64,000 bases of DNA from Sphingobacteriaceae bacterium. GTDB lineage: Bacteria > Bacteroidota > Bacteroidia > B-17B0 > Aurantibacillaceae. The notes under the pieces were generated by a model. It worked only from the letters and a program-made list of their open reading frames with translations. It was not told where the DNA came from and ran no database searches. The stretch is taken from positions 3,534,001-3,598,000 of the forward strand of contig NVQB01000001.1 in NCBI GenBank assembly GCA_002319075.1. Reading direction: 5' to 3'. Shown here piece after piece: positions 35,665 through 45,728 of this stretch. Made by a program: the position numbers and the translations under genes. Position 1 is the stretch's first letter. Each line of letters starts with the position of its first letter.

Positions 35665-38600
35665 TTATTTTGTAACGATTATTTTTTGTTTGATTTCTTT
35701 CGTATTTGCCTGACCAACTAAGAAATAAATTCCTGCAGGAAGATCTTGCACCGAAATTTCGCGGGAATTTCTTTCTTCAAGGTTCAACGTTTTCACTACT
35801 TGCCCTATGTCATTTATAATTTGTAAAGTAATTTCTGCATCAGCTTTAATAACAAACGATCCATTGTTAGGGTTAGGATAAACTAACAAAGCGGAAGTTT
35901 TTGAAAAAGCACTTAAACCTGTACAATCCGACACATCAACGGTTATGCTGGCGGTATTTAAACAATTGTTTGAGTTTTTTACGGTTGCGCTGTAAACGGT
36001 TGTTACACTTGGCGAAACACTGATTGTTGAACTCGTTTGCCCCGTGCTCCACGTGTAAGAAGATGTACTTCCCACGGTTAATATATTGCTTTCACCGCTG
36101 CAGATTAAAGAACTACTGGCTGCAACAGTCAATGCTGGAAGCGGGTATACAAAAACCATTTGTGTAGATATATTTGTGCTGGTACATCCTGTAAGGGTAC
36201 TGGTTCCAGTTACTGCATACGTGTCGGTTTGTGATGGCGCAAATGGAAGTCCTTCCGTAGGACCATTTGTCCATGTATAAATATCAGCGCCAGTGGATGT
36301 AAATATCACTGTGCTGCCCAAACAAACTCCCGGTAGGTCTACACTCGAAGATACTACTGGGGGTGCATACAAGGGAATGTTTATAGCAAGCGTGTTCGAC
36401 GTTACACAGCCGGTAGTACTGCTTTTACCTTTTACAGAATAAGTAGCGCTTGCAGATGGAAAAAATGCCACCCCGTTAACTACGCCACCGGTCCATGTAT
36501 AAGTGTCAGCACCTGAAGCAAGAAGTGTTATGGGTGTACCAATACAAGCTGCGGTTACAGTACTTACAATGGCAAGTTGAGGCGTTGGATTCACAATTAA
36601 AGTTTTTGTTTGTGTTGCACTGCATCCTGTCACAGTGCTTGTACCCACCACTGTATAAACAGTGGTTACGGAAGGTATAAAGGCCACGCCGTCAGTAATT
36701 CCGCCGGTCCAGGAATAAGTGTTTGCTCCAGAGGTAGTTATTGTTACTGGAATACCTGAACAAACAGTCGGATTGCTAATGCTGATAACAAGTAGCGGTG
36801 AGCTGTTAACATTCACGTACTGACTGGATACATTTGTACTGGTGCAACCTGTCAAAGTATTGGTTCCACTTACAAAATAGTTACCACTGTTTAAAGCGAC
36901 GAATGGAGCGCCATTGATGATTCCTGCATTCCATGTGTAAGTATTTGCTCCAGTACCGTTAAACACAATTGTTGTTCCGGCACACACATTATTATTACTT
37001 ACTGTGGCTGTTACAGTGGGAAGTGCGTTTATAGTCACCGCATAATAGGCAACATTTTGACATCCGGTAGTAGAATTATATCCAGTTACAGTATAAGTAC
37101 TGGATCCTGAAGGTAAAAAGGCAGTGCCGTTAGCTACGTTGTTTGACCAGATATAACTATTAGCACCGCTGGCCAGTAAGCTTAAAGTTTGCCCCGCGCA
37201 CACAGAAGCGCTGCTTGGTGTAATGGTTAAAGAAGGCAAAGGGTTTACCACAATTGTTACAACTGCGTTATTGGTACTTGTGCAGCCTGTCGTAGCATTT
37301 GTTCCATTTACAGTATAAGTAGTTGTAACGGTTGGAGTGAAGGATGTACCATTGGTAACTCCACCGCTCCATGTATAACTATTGGCGCCGCTTCCATATA
37401 AAGTTGTCTGATTTGAAAAACAGACGCTTGAATTACTGCTGTAGCCATAAACAAATGGTAATTGATAAACCGTTATCGTTATAGCGGTTGTATTCTGACA
37501 GCCGCTGGCCGCCGTACCTGTCACCGTATATACAGAGGTAAAGTTGGGTGAAAAAGCAACGTTGTTGGTTACACCGCCTGACCAGGCATAGGTACTAGCT
37601 CCGCCCCCGTTTAAAGTGGTAGAGTTACCCAAACAAAACGCGGAACTGCTCGCAGAAGCGGTTACAACGGGTAAAGCCACTACTGTAAGAACTTTCACTG
37701 CTGAATTCTGGCAGCCATTTAAATCCGTTCCATTTACAGTATAACTGGCAGATGAAGTGGGTGAGAAGTTCACGTTATTTGTTATTCCTCCCGACCAGGT
37801 GTAAGTGCTCGCGCCGCCACCAAACAATGCAATAGGTTTACCATAGCAGGTTACAGTATTAGAAGCGTTAGCCGTTACATTTGGTAATGGATTCACGGTT
37901 ACGGTTATCATGTTAGAAGTTGTACCGCAGCTGTTTGTACCGTAAACAGTGTAAGTATCTGTAGAGGAAGGACTAAATGCAACGTTATTTGTTACCCCTC
38001 CTGTCCAGGTGTAAGATAAAGCACCCGATGCGGAAAGGCTTGTTGAATTGCCCTGGCAAACAGCAGGATTTGAAGCGCTGACAGTAAGCGCAGGTGCATT
38101 GATAACTGTAATACTGGCAGTTGCTGTATTCTGACATCCGTTAGCATCTGTGCCTGTTACCACGTAGTTGCTTGAACTAGCGGGAGAAAAAGGTGTATTG
38201 TTTGTAATGCCACCAGACCAGCTGTAACTCAAAGCTCCACTTCCAAAAAGCGTGGTCGTATTACCCAAACATACAAGGGAGTTTGTAGCATTTGCAACAA
38301 CAGGTGGTAGTGAATGAACTATGATTTGTTTCGTTGCTGTATTCTGGCAATTATTAGCATCCGTTCCTGTAACAGTATAGGTAGTGGTTACTGAGGGTAA
38401 AAATGCGGAGTTATTAGTAACACCATTTGACCAGCTATATGAAATACCACCGCCACCGTTCAAAGTCGCAGATGTTCCAAGGCATACCGCACTTGAGCTC
38501 GAACTTGCAGTAATAGTCGGTAAAGTGTTAACCGGAATAAAAATAGAACTTGTAGCACTTCCGCAAGCATTAAAACCGGTTAAGGAATAGGTGGCTGAAA

Positions 38601-40632
38601 GTGTCGGTGCAAAAGGAACATTGTCGGAAATACCGCCAGACCAGCTATAGCTGGAGCCTCCACTGCCAAAAAGAGTGATAGAGCTGCCAATACAAGCTGC
38701 TGTGCTACTTGCATTTGCCGTAATTAAAGGAGAGGTATTAATAACGGTAACCATCTTGCTGCTGCTATTAATACAGCCGCTGGCGCTTGTTCCTGACACA
38801 GAATAAGTTGTGGTGCTGGAAGGACTGATTCCGATAGTTGTACTTGTTGCTGCAGTGCTCCAGGTATAGGTATTAGCACCGCTAACTGTTAGTGTTGCGC
38901 TGTTGCTTGTACAAATAACACTCGGACCAGTAATAGATACAGGAGGAAGGGGATTTACCACGATAGCAACAGTGGCGCTGGCGGTACAACCGTTTACGTC
39001 GGTGCCGGTTACGGTATAGTTAGAAGTTGCTGCTGGAGCAAAACTTACGCCGTTTATTGCACCGCCTGTCCACGTATAAGTTAAAGCCCCACCGCCTAAT
39101 AAAATTGAAGATTGTCCGGAGCAAACAGCCGTGCTGGTGGCAAACCCTATCACATTGAGTGTAGAGGCTGGCTGAGTAATACTGGCAACCTGTGCTGTAA
39201 TACAGTTATTAACGTCAGCTACAATGCAGGTGTAAGATCCCGCGCTGAGTCCGCTGGCCACAGCAGAAGTTCCTCCTGAAGGTGACCAGTTGTATGTGTA
39301 GGGCGGAGTTCCCCCACCGGCAGTTATTCCTAACACACCATTACTTGCTCCGTAGCAGGTAAGGTTGGTTTGCGTAGACGTTAATGCGGTTACAGGCGCA
39401 GGTTGAGTAAGTACATAAGTGCTAGAATAAGTATTGGATGCAGCATCTGTTGCATAAACGGTATAAGTTGCAACTCCTAAGCCGGTAATGCTGGTTCCTA
39501 TAACTCCTGTAGACCATGTGTAGGTGTATGGAGCAGTACCGCCACTGGCAGATGCAGTTAATGCAGCATTAGATAATCCGTAGCATGTAATCGAAGCCGT
39601 TTTTGTAATAGTTACACCAGAAAGGCGTGTTAGTATAATACGTCCATGTCCTGAATTAGCAGATGCGGTATTAACAGCAGAAGTACCTCCATTGTAAGAA
39701 GCGCCACCGCCACCGGTATAGTTAGCGTAAAACGATCCGGAATTCGCTCCACCGCCTCCTGAAAATCCACCGCCGCCGCCGGTTCCCATGTTATCCGATC
39801 CTCCTCCTCCGCCGCCGCCAAATCCGCCATCGCCACCTTCATCAGTTCCGTCGTTCCATCTTAAACCTCCAGTGCCTCCATTGGCAGGGGTTCTCCCGCC
39901 AGCCGCGCTACTTCCTCCAGCTAAATAGCTATATGAAGTGGAGTTAGCCCCACCGGTTCCATCGGTTAACCATCCAGCGCCACCACCGGCCCAGTAACTG
40001 TTTCCTCCGGTATTAACTCCTCCGCCATTTCCTGCAGTGCCTCCTGCAGCACCTGTCATAGAAGGATTTGCAGTAGTGGTAATAGATGCATCTATCGATC
40101 CTGAACTGGCGCTTCCGCCCCCGCCTCCGCCTCCAGCTGCTATTAATGGCAGAGGATCGGTTACATTGTAAAAGGCAAACGAACCTCCCCCACCACCTGG
40201 TGCTGCATTATCTGCAGGGGTGCCTTGTGTATCATTGCCTTTCTGACCTACAAGAAATTTTACAACTTGTCCGGCAGTAAAGGTAAATACGCCGCTGATA
40301 TAGGCTCCTAAACCTCCGGGGTATCCAACGGAATACAGTTGCTTACCACCCGCCGCTCCATAGGCTTCCAGTTTATAACTTCCGGAAGAAGGAATAGTAA
40401 AGGATTGAATACCTGAAGAAACAGTAACGGATCCACTTAAATTGGTGTTGGTATAAGTGGCATTAGCCATCAATTGGGTAGGACCCGACTGCCCTGTAGC
40501 TCCGCAAGGAGTAAAGGTATAACTAACCTGGGCAGTGAAAACTGCAATGGTTCCTAAAAAGAAAAACAGGCTAAACAATGCAGCTCTGCTGTGTGTGCGT
40601 AAAATTGGCTTGTGACTGGATTGGTGTTTCAT
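35665..40632 (-). CDS. Giant T9SS cargo protein with Gly-rich, SprB and 15 Ig-like repeats
   Basis: A 1655-residue exported adhesin-like protein. Residues 1-36 are a signal peptide (basic start, FFFLGTIAVFTAQ). About 80-335 is a Gly-rich region with runs such as GGGGGGG and APGGGGGSFAFYN. At about 340-490 are two SprB-type repeats (ITCYG, GGTAPYTYTWSTG, GGTPPYTYNWSPSGG). From about 494 to 1565 come 15 repeats of about 72 residues of the form VCxGxSxxLxxxGAxxYTWSGGVTNNVxFxPxxTxxYTVTGTDANGCQNT, an Ig-like fold rich in Thr, Ser and Asn. The last 75 residues are a type A sorting domain (LLVYPNPNNGSF, QIINDIGQVVKTL, LPAGIYFLV, KIIVTK), recognised by T9SS for export and surface attachment. It is a paralogue of the neighbouring cargo gene. 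Confidence 0.93.
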   Translation of the reverse strand: MKHQSSHKPILRTHSRAALFSLFFFLGTIAVFTAQVSYTFTPCGATGQSGPTQLMANATYTNTNLSGSVTVSSGIQSFTIPSSGSYKLEAYGAAGGKQLYSVGYPGGLGAYISGVFTFTAGQVVKFLVGQKGNDTQGTPADNAAPGGGGGSFAFYNVTDPLPLIAAGGGGGGGSASSGSIDASITTTANPSMTGAAGGTAGNGGGVNTGGNSYWAGGGAGWLTDGTGGANSTSYSYLAGGSSAAGGRTPANGGTGGLRWNDGTDEGGDGGFGGGGGGGSDNMGTGGGGGFSGGGGANSGSFYANYTGGGGASYNGGTSAVNTASANSGHGRIILTRLSGVTITKTASITCYGLSNAALTASASGGTAPYTYTWSTGVIGTSITGLGVATYTVYATDAASNTYSSTYVLTQPAPVTALTSTQTNLTCYGASNGVLGITAGGGTPPYTYNWSPSGGTSAVASGLSAGSYTCIVADVNNCITAQVASITQPASTLNVIGFATSTAVCSGQSSILLGGGALTYTWTGGAINGVSFAPAATSNYTVTGTDVNGCTASATVAIVVNPLPPVSITGPSVICTSNSATLTVSGANTYTWSTAATSTTIGISPSSTTTYSVSGTSASGCINSSSKMVTVINTSPLITANASSTAACIGSSITLFGSGGSSYSWSGGISDNVPFAPTLSATYSLTGFNACGSATSSIFIPVNTLPTITASSSSSAVCLGTSATLNGGGGISYSWSNGVTNNSAFLPSVTTTYTVTGTDANNCQNTATKQIIVHSLPPVVANATNSLVCLGNTTTLFGSGALSYSWSGGITNNTPFSPASSSNYVVTGTDANGCQNTATASITVINAPALTVSASNPAVCQGNSTSLSASGALSYTWTGGVTNNVAFSPSSTDTYTVYGTNSCGTTSNMITVTVNPLPNVTANASNTVTCYGKPIALFGGGASTYTWSGGITNNVNFSPTSSASYTVNGTDLNGCQNSAVKVLTVVALPVVTASASSSAFCLGNSTTLNGGGASTYAWSGGVTNNVAFSPNFTSVYTVTGTAASGCQNTTAITITVYQLPFVYGYSSNSSVCFSNQTTLYGSGANSYTWSGGVTNGTSFTPTVTTTYTVNGTNATTGCTSTNNAVVTIVVNPLPSLTITPSSASVCAGQTLSLLASGANSYIWSNNVANGTAFLPSGSSTYTVTGYNSTTGCQNVAYYAVTINALPTVTATVSNNNVCAGTTIVFNGTGANTYTWNAGIINGAPFVALNSGNYFVSGTNTLTGCTSTNVSSQYVNVNSSPLLVISISNPTVCSGIPVTITTSGANTYSWTGGITDGVAFIPSVTTVYTVVGTSTVTGCSATQTKTLIVNPTPQLAIVSTVTAACIGTPITLLASGADTYTWTGGVVNGVAFFPSASATYSVKGKSSTTGCVTSNTLAINIPLYAPPVVSSSVDLPGVCLGSTVIFTSTGADIYTWTNGPTEGLPFAPSQTDTYAVTGTSTLTGCTSTNISTQMVFVYPLPALTVAASSSLICSGESNILTVGSTSSYTWSTGQTSSTISVSPSVTTVYSATVKNSNNCLNTASITVDVSDCTGLSAFSKTSALLVYPNPNNGSFVIKADAEITLQIINDIGQVVKTLNLEERNSREISVQDLPAGIYFLVGQANTKEIKQKIIVTK

Positions 40633-40820
40633 TTGTTGTGTGTTTATTTAACTGCGTTTATTTAGGGTAAAGTGTTTTAAGTAGACATGTTTCGGCCACT
40701 TAATTTATGCTGCTTTAGTGAAAATAAAGAGCACGAAAGTTTCCGTAACCTGGATCATGTAATGTTAAAAATGAATTGAAATAGCGATATAATGGGTTTT
40801 TGGGTTTCTTGTCTGAAACG

Positions 40821-40828
40821 CAAAGATA
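40821..40828 (-). promoter_or_regulatory. -7 promoter box for the 1655-aa cargo gene
   Basis: TATCTTTG on the minus strand is an exact match, about 190 bp upstream of the ATG. It lies just after the terminator of the upstream gene, which supports a new transcript with a leader of about 180 nt. A matching TTG upstream is not clear. Confidence 0.45.
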
Positions 40829-40860
40829 ATTCATTTTTAGTAATCAGTGAAAAAATAATG

Positions 40861-40892
40861 AAAAAGGAGGACCTTTTCAGAGTCCTCCTTTT
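40861..40892 (-). terminator. Terminator of the 1002-aa T9SS cargo gene
   Basis: AAAAGGAGGAC (40862-40872) pairs perfectly with GTCCTCCTTTT (40882-40892). The A-rich left side supplies the U-tract on the minus strand. It separates the two cargo genes in the 327-bp gap 40633-40959, which otherwise holds only the promoter box and no gene. Confidence 0.88.
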
Positions 40893-40959
40893 CAGTAAAA
40901 GGGTTATTTGATACTTATTAGATAGGTTGTAGACGGTTTATCAGTCTTCAAACGGAAAC

Positions 40960-43900
40960 TTATTTGGCAATTACTAGTTTTTGTTTTATGAGTTTGCCTT
41001 CAGTCTCTCCAATTACAAAATAGATTCCACTAGAAATATCCTGAACAGAAATTTCATGGGAATTATTTTCGTTAACAGGAAGGGTTCTAATCACCTGACC
41101 CAATTCGTTTATGATTTGTAAAACGGCGTCAGATTCACACTTGATCGTAAAAGAACCATTATTTGGATTTGGATAAATAATGAATGCAGAACGCGATTCG
41201 TGCTCATTTATTCCGGTGCAGGGACTAACCGTTAAAGTATAAACTTTATTAGACACACAACCAACAGAGTTAGTACCCATCACATTATAAGTAGTAGTAA
41301 TAATGGGATTTACCTGAACCGTAGAGCCGGTTGCTGCTGGGGATGACCAGGTATAAGACCCTGCACCACTGGCTGTAAGTTTAATTTTTTCTCCCTTACA
41401 GAATAAGGCTTTTGCCTGGCTAACAGTTAGCGTTGGTAAAGCATTAACGGCAACAACGACGGTTTTTGTAGATTGACAGGAATTAGTACCAACCCCCGTA
41501 ACTGTGTAAATAGATGTGGCAGTAGGATTTACCATCAGAGTATTAGTAGAGGATGCTGCGTTCCACGAATAAGATACCGCTCCGGAAACGGACAGCAAAG
41601 AGGATTCGCCTTCACAAATTGATGTAGGGCTGCTTAACGCAACAAGAGTGGGAGTAGCTTTCATTACAAGACTAACGGTTTGAGTATTTTCGCAACCATT
41701 GACATCTGTTCCTATACACACAATAACCATATTAGGTGCTGCATAGTCTTGAAATATATCACCAGTTGAATTATTATTCCATATATACGTCTGGGCTCCC
41801 GTAGCTGTCAATGTGATCAAACTTCCAGGACAAACGCTTGAAGAACCGGTGATTGTTACATTAGGTAGTGAAAATACATTCACCGTAACTGTTTCGGTTG
41901 TTAAACAACTTCCGGTTCCTATAGCTGTAACTGTAACTATATTCGGACTTGGGTTCAAGGTAACGCTTGTGCCGCTTGTGCCACCAGGAGTCCAGGTATA
42001 ACCCAGCGCATTTCCTGTAACTGAGAATGTTCCGCCGCCTCCAGGACAAATACCGGGAGGTGGTATAATTGTAACGTTAGGTAGTGGTAGGATATTTATT
42101 GAAACTGTTTGCGTCATAAGGCAACTTCCGCTTCCCATGGCTGTGAGCGTTACAATATTGGTGCTCGGGTTTAATGTAACACTTGCACCTGAAACTCCGC
42201 CCGGCGTCCAAGTATAGCCTAATGCATTGCCGGCAACCGAGAAGTTAGCTGCACCACCCGGACATACGCTGCTTGTAAGTGCAGTTGTAGCTAAAGTTAA
42301 ATTAGACACCGAAATAGAAGCAGTACCTACATTACAACCTACCTGCGCAATTACTGAATAAGTAGTAATGGTTCCTGAGGTAATAGATATAGTTGTTGTA
42401 GTGGCACTATTGCTCCAAACAGCTTCCGCAATGCTGCCAACACTTAACGTAATGCTACTGCCTGAGCAAGCAATCAAAGGGGCTGGTGGACTAATGGTAA
42501 CCGTTGCAGGCGGAACAGTAAGTGAAAATTCAGAAGTACTGAAAGTGATATTGTCCAGGTATTTAAAATTAGCCGTCTGGTCGAGATCGTTAGTTACCGA
42601 AGGGTCTCCATACATAGATGGCACCAGGTAAGAAGTACTGCTGGGCTCAAGGGCTTCAGCAGCACTATGAGGAAACATCATTTTCCCTGCAATTGCAGAG
42701 TTGCAAGAGGTGAAATCTTTAGTTGGAGTCCATGTATCGCTTACTATATTATATGCTTTTCCAAAAAGGTCGGGATTGGTGATGCTTGATCCTAAAGAAG
42801 CGGCAGCATTGTCTGTCCATATAAAAAAAATCTTATTTCCATCTGCACTACGCGATGCTTGAGGCGCCTGAGCCTGCACAAAAGTTGTAGTAACACCGAA
42901 TGCATTAGGGCCACAGTTAACATTACCTAAATCATAGGCCACCCAGAAACCACTTTTTAAAGTGATGTCATACATGTGGTGCCAGTATGTATAATTAAAG
43001 GCATAGCTGCTTGAATTTCCCAGAGTGGTTAAAATATGCGGATTGCCATTTGCATCCACAACAAGATCGTGGTTGGTATTCATCGAGGGTAAATTTCCGC
43101 TTACGGTATTAGAGGCTACACAACCAAATTTGGTAACGTCCACAACAATTGGACCGGTCCATGAAGTGCCGCCGTTAGTGGTTTTGTACAAAATCGGATA
43201 CAAGGTTGCGTCCGCAGGACCGCTTCCAGAAAGGTGCCCGGTAAAACAAATATATCCTGTTGTACCCGTTGGATCAAAAGCGATGTTGTAATCTGAAGTC
43301 ACACTGGAGGGAAAATAGCTGAAGGCAGGTGTTACTGAGTAGTTAAGAGACCAAACAAAATCGGAGGTACTGCTATTCCACACACCCTTATAAATATTGT
43401 AACCATTCGTGCTAACCAGCGGCTCGATAGCCCACATAACACCTGCAGATCCTGTTACCAGAGAAGCCGGTAGATAGGTAGTCCCAATACCGTTCTGATT
43501 GTAGGTTTCAGTGATTCCGCCACCGCTAAAGTTAGAAACGCCTGATACATCACCGTTAAACGCTGCAACGGCCGTTGCAACGGTTGGAGCTAAATAACTT
43601 AAATAAGCATTTGCTGTGTTCGTATTTGCTGCCGGATTGTAAATGGCAACATTTGGATAGCGCCCGTAACTAGAACTTAGAGGATTTACAGGCCCCTGAT
43701 TTGAGGTCCACGAACTACCTCCATTTGTGGAAACATCAAATCTTAAATTACCGGAGTTGCCCCCAAATGTTGCAACATGATGACGATGAATGAATACAAT
43801 ACTGTTCAGAGCTTTATTGGCAGCAATGGCACTGCTATTGTTCCTGAATAATCCAACCATGTTGGTGGCGGAACTTAAACTTGCCGTTGTGGCGCACTGG

Positions 43901-43968
43901 CCAGACGTCTTGTTTTGCAGGATAAATCCGAAAACAAGCATCAAAATTACAGAGTAGTTTTTTTTCAT
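40960..43968 (-). CDS. T9SS cargo protein with sialidase-like N-terminal part and Ig-like repeats
   Basis: The ATG at 43968 starts a signal peptide (MKKNYSVILMLVFGFILQNKTSGQ), giving 1002 residues. The first half (about 30-480) looks like a BNR/sialidase-type propeller: repeated S-x-D-G-G-x-x-W-like stretches (NLRFDVSTNGGSSWTSNQGP, YKTTNGGTSWTGPIVVD, SRSADGNKIFFIWTD). Whether it cuts a sugar cannot be said. From about 495 come six Ig-like repeats starting at Cys (for example NVTIIPPPGICPGG...LGYTWTPGG), two of them nearly duplicated. The last 75 residues are a T9SS sorting domain (FIIYPNPNNGSF, QIINELGQVIRTL, SSGIYFVIG, KLVIAK) very like the next cargo's. It is a surface protein of unknown ligand. 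Confidence 0.9.
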   Translation of the reverse strand: MKKNYSVILMLVFGFILQNKTSGQCATTASLSSATNMVGLFRNNSSAIAANKALNSIVFIHRHHVATFGGNSGNLRFDVSTNGGSSWTSNQGPVNPLSSSYGRYPNVAIYNPAANTNTANAYLSYLAPTVATAVAAFNGDVSGVSNFSGGGITETYNQNGIGTTYLPASLVTGSAGVMWAIEPLVSTNGYNIYKGVWNSSTSDFVWSLNYSVTPAFSYFPSSVTSDYNIAFDPTGTTGYICFTGHLSGSGPADATLYPILYKTTNGGTSWTGPIVVDVTKFGCVASNTVSGNLPSMNTNHDLVVDANGNPHILTTLGNSSSYAFNYTYWHHMYDITLKSGFWVAYDLGNVNCGPNAFGVTTTFVQAQAPQASRSADGNKIFFIWTDNAAASLGSSITNPDLFGKAYNIVSDTWTPTKDFTSCNSAIAGKMMFPHSAAEALEPSSTSYLVPSMYGDPSVTNDLDQTANFKYLDNITFSTSEFSLTVPPATVTISPPAPLIACSGSSITLSVGSIAEAVWSNSATTTTISITSGTITTYSVIAQVGCNVGTASISVSNLTLATTALTSSVCPGGAANFSVAGNALGYTWTPGGVSGASVTLNPSTNIVTLTAMGSGSCLMTQTVSINILPLPNVTIIPPPGICPGGGGTFSVTGNALGYTWTPGGTSGTSVTLNPSPNIVTVTAIGTGSCLTTETVTVNVFSLPNVTITGSSSVCPGSLITLTATGAQTYIWNNNSTGDIFQDYAAPNMVIVCIGTDVNGCENTQTVSLVMKATPTLVALSSPTSICEGESSLLSVSGAVSYSWNAASSTNTLMVNPTATSIYTVTGVGTNSCQSTKTVVVAVNALPTLTVSQAKALFCKGEKIKLTASGAGSYTWSSPAATGSTVQVNPIITTTYNVMGTNSVGCVSNKVYTLTVSPCTGINEHESRSAFIIYPNPNNGSFTIKCESDAVLQIINELGQVIRTLPVNENNSHEISVQDISSGIYFVIGETEGKLIKQKLVIAK

Positions 43969-44206
43969 GAATGAGGGTTTTATTGGGTTATACAAAAATG
44001 GAGATAGATAAAAATAGTAAATCCCGTGACATAATCACTGTTTTTTAACGAAAACACTACTGTAAATGAAAAAAAGTAACCGGGTGCCAGTCGTGTTTCT
44101 TTAAAATTTTCTCAAAATAAGAGTGAGAAGATTCTCGCTCTCCCTCTGCAAACAGAGTTAAACATAGGCTCTGGTGCACATCTCAATTACTAAAACGTTT
44201 TAAATT

Positions 44207-45622
44207 TTATTTCACCAGAACCTTCGCCTCCATCATATCGTGAATGGCATATTTTACTCCTTCTCTTCCAAGTCCGCTTTCTTTTATGCCTCCATAAGGC
44301 ATCTGATCAAAACGTAAAGTAGGTACATCGTTATGAATCACACCGCCCACTTCAGCGTGTCTGTATACGTAATCAAGCTCCGCTATTGAATCGGTAAATA
44401 CACCGCACTGTAAACCGAATTTTGTATCGTTTATTTTTTTTACAGCGTCTTCTATCTTACCGTTATACTTTTCAAGACAAATTACCGGGCCAAAAACTTC
44501 TTCGTCATAAACTTTCATTCCTTTTTTTGTACCACTTAAAATGGTGGCCTCGTAAAAACTTCCTTTTCTTCGTCCACCACTCAAAAGCTCTGCACCCTTT
44601 TCAACAGCTTCATTTACCCAATCTTCCACGCGTATAGCATTTTCTTCATCTATCATCACAGAAAGTTTTGTTTCTTTTTTTAAGGGATTTCCAGTGACAA
44701 GGTTTTTTGTTTCAGCCTGCATTAATTTTACGAAGTCTGCATAAATTTTTTCATGTACAAAAAAGCGTTGAGCATGAATGCAAATTTGTCCGCTATAAGA
44801 AAATGCTCCCATCACGCATTTTTCAATAATTTTTTTGTAATCACTTTTATCGGAAACAATAACCCCTGCGTTTCCGCCGAGTTCTAATACCACTTTCTTT
44901 TTACCGCTTTGTTTTTTTAATTCCCAGCCGATGTCAGGCGAGCCGGTAAAGCTTAATAGTTGTATGCGTTCATCGGTCACCAATAAATTTCCGGTCTTTC
45001 GGTCCATCGGTAAAATAGATACAGCGCCTTTAGGAAGATTAGTTCTTGTAATTATTTTGGCAAGTTCTAAAGTAGAAAGTGGAGTAGAGGATGCCGGTTT
45101 TAAGATAATCGGACAGCCTGCCGCAATCGCCGGCGCAATTTTATGTACTGCCAAATTCATTGGAAAATTAAAAGGAGAGATTCCGGCAACAATGCCAATC
45201 GGAAAATAATTTACAATGCCTTCTTTGTTTTTTCCATTCGCTGTCCAGTCAAGACTCATATATTCCTTAGGCAAACGTTTACATTCTTCGGCAGCAATTA
45301 AAAAGGTTTGAATAGAACGTTCAATCTCCGTAAGAGCATAAACAAAAGGTTTTGCGCTCTCAATGGCAAGTACTTCGGCCAGGCGCTTTTTATCCTTTTC
45401 GAGTTCATCCGAAATAAATTTTAAAGCTGTATATTTTTCCAGGGAAGATAATTCCTTGCATAAAGACTTTGCTTTCTCTGCAGACTTTATAGCCTTATCC
45501 AAAATAGTTTTATCGGCAAGGTAAGTTATAGCATAAGTTTTGCCTGTGAATTTATTTTTAACCGGATGTTCGGAAGCATTCGCAAGAAATTCTCCGCCAC
45601 AGAAAAGTTTATAATGGATCAT
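44207..45622 (-). CDS. Aldehyde dehydrogenase family protein (NAD(P)-dependent)
   Basis: The ATG at 45622 (MIHYKLFCGGEFL) fits the family; upstream codons to 45673 are not part of the fold. The 471-residue enzyme oxidises aldehydes to acids. GISPFNFPMNLAVHKIAPA is the cofactor-binding start, and LSFTGSPDIGW gives the G-x-x-x-x-G loop. VLELGGNAGVIV carries the catalytic Glu, and SYSGQICIHAQRFFVHE the catalytic Cys. EVFGPVICLEKY and GVFTDSI follow, and PYGGIKESGLGREG near the end is typical. Subgroup: glyceraldehyde-3-phosphate- or succinate-semialdehyde-like enzymes; substrate unknown. It is divergent from the PIF1 gene, with a shared upstream region of about 105 bp. Confidence 0.93.
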   Translation of the reverse strand: MIHYKLFCGGEFLANASEHPVKNKFTGKTYAITYLADKTILDKAIKSAEKAKSLCKELSSLEKYTALKFISDELEKDKKRLAEVLAIESAKPFVYALTEIERSIQTFLIAAEECKRLPKEYMSLDWTANGKNKEGIVNYFPIGIVAGISPFNFPMNLAVHKIAPAIAAGCPIILKPASSTPLSTLELAKIITRTNLPKGAVSILPMDRKTGNLLVTDERIQLLSFTGSPDIGWELKKQSGKKKVVLELGGNAGVIVSDKSDYKKIIEKCVMGAFSYSGQICIHAQRFFVHEKIYADFVKLMQAETKNLVTGNPLKKETKLSVMIDEENAIRVEDWVNEAVEKGAELLSGGRRKGSFYEATILSGTKKGMKVYDEEVFGPVICLEKYNGKIEDAVKKINDTKFGLQCGVFTDSIAELDYVYRHAEVGGVIHNDVPTLRFDQMPYGGIKESGLGREGVKYAIHDMMEAKVLVK

Positions 45623-45728
45623 AATTTGTTCTTTAAAATCAACACTTAATCTTATTTCCCCTAAGTTAAGCAAAGTTTATTTTTTTCAACCTGCGTTTAT
45701 AATTTTTTTGATTTACTTTGCCCTCGTA

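Noticed and set aside
35665-43995. Plus-strand frames of 60-90 residues opposite the two T9SS cargo genes
   Set aside because: They are mirror frames of Thr/Ser/Gly-rich repeat coding sequence, with no starts or domains of their own.
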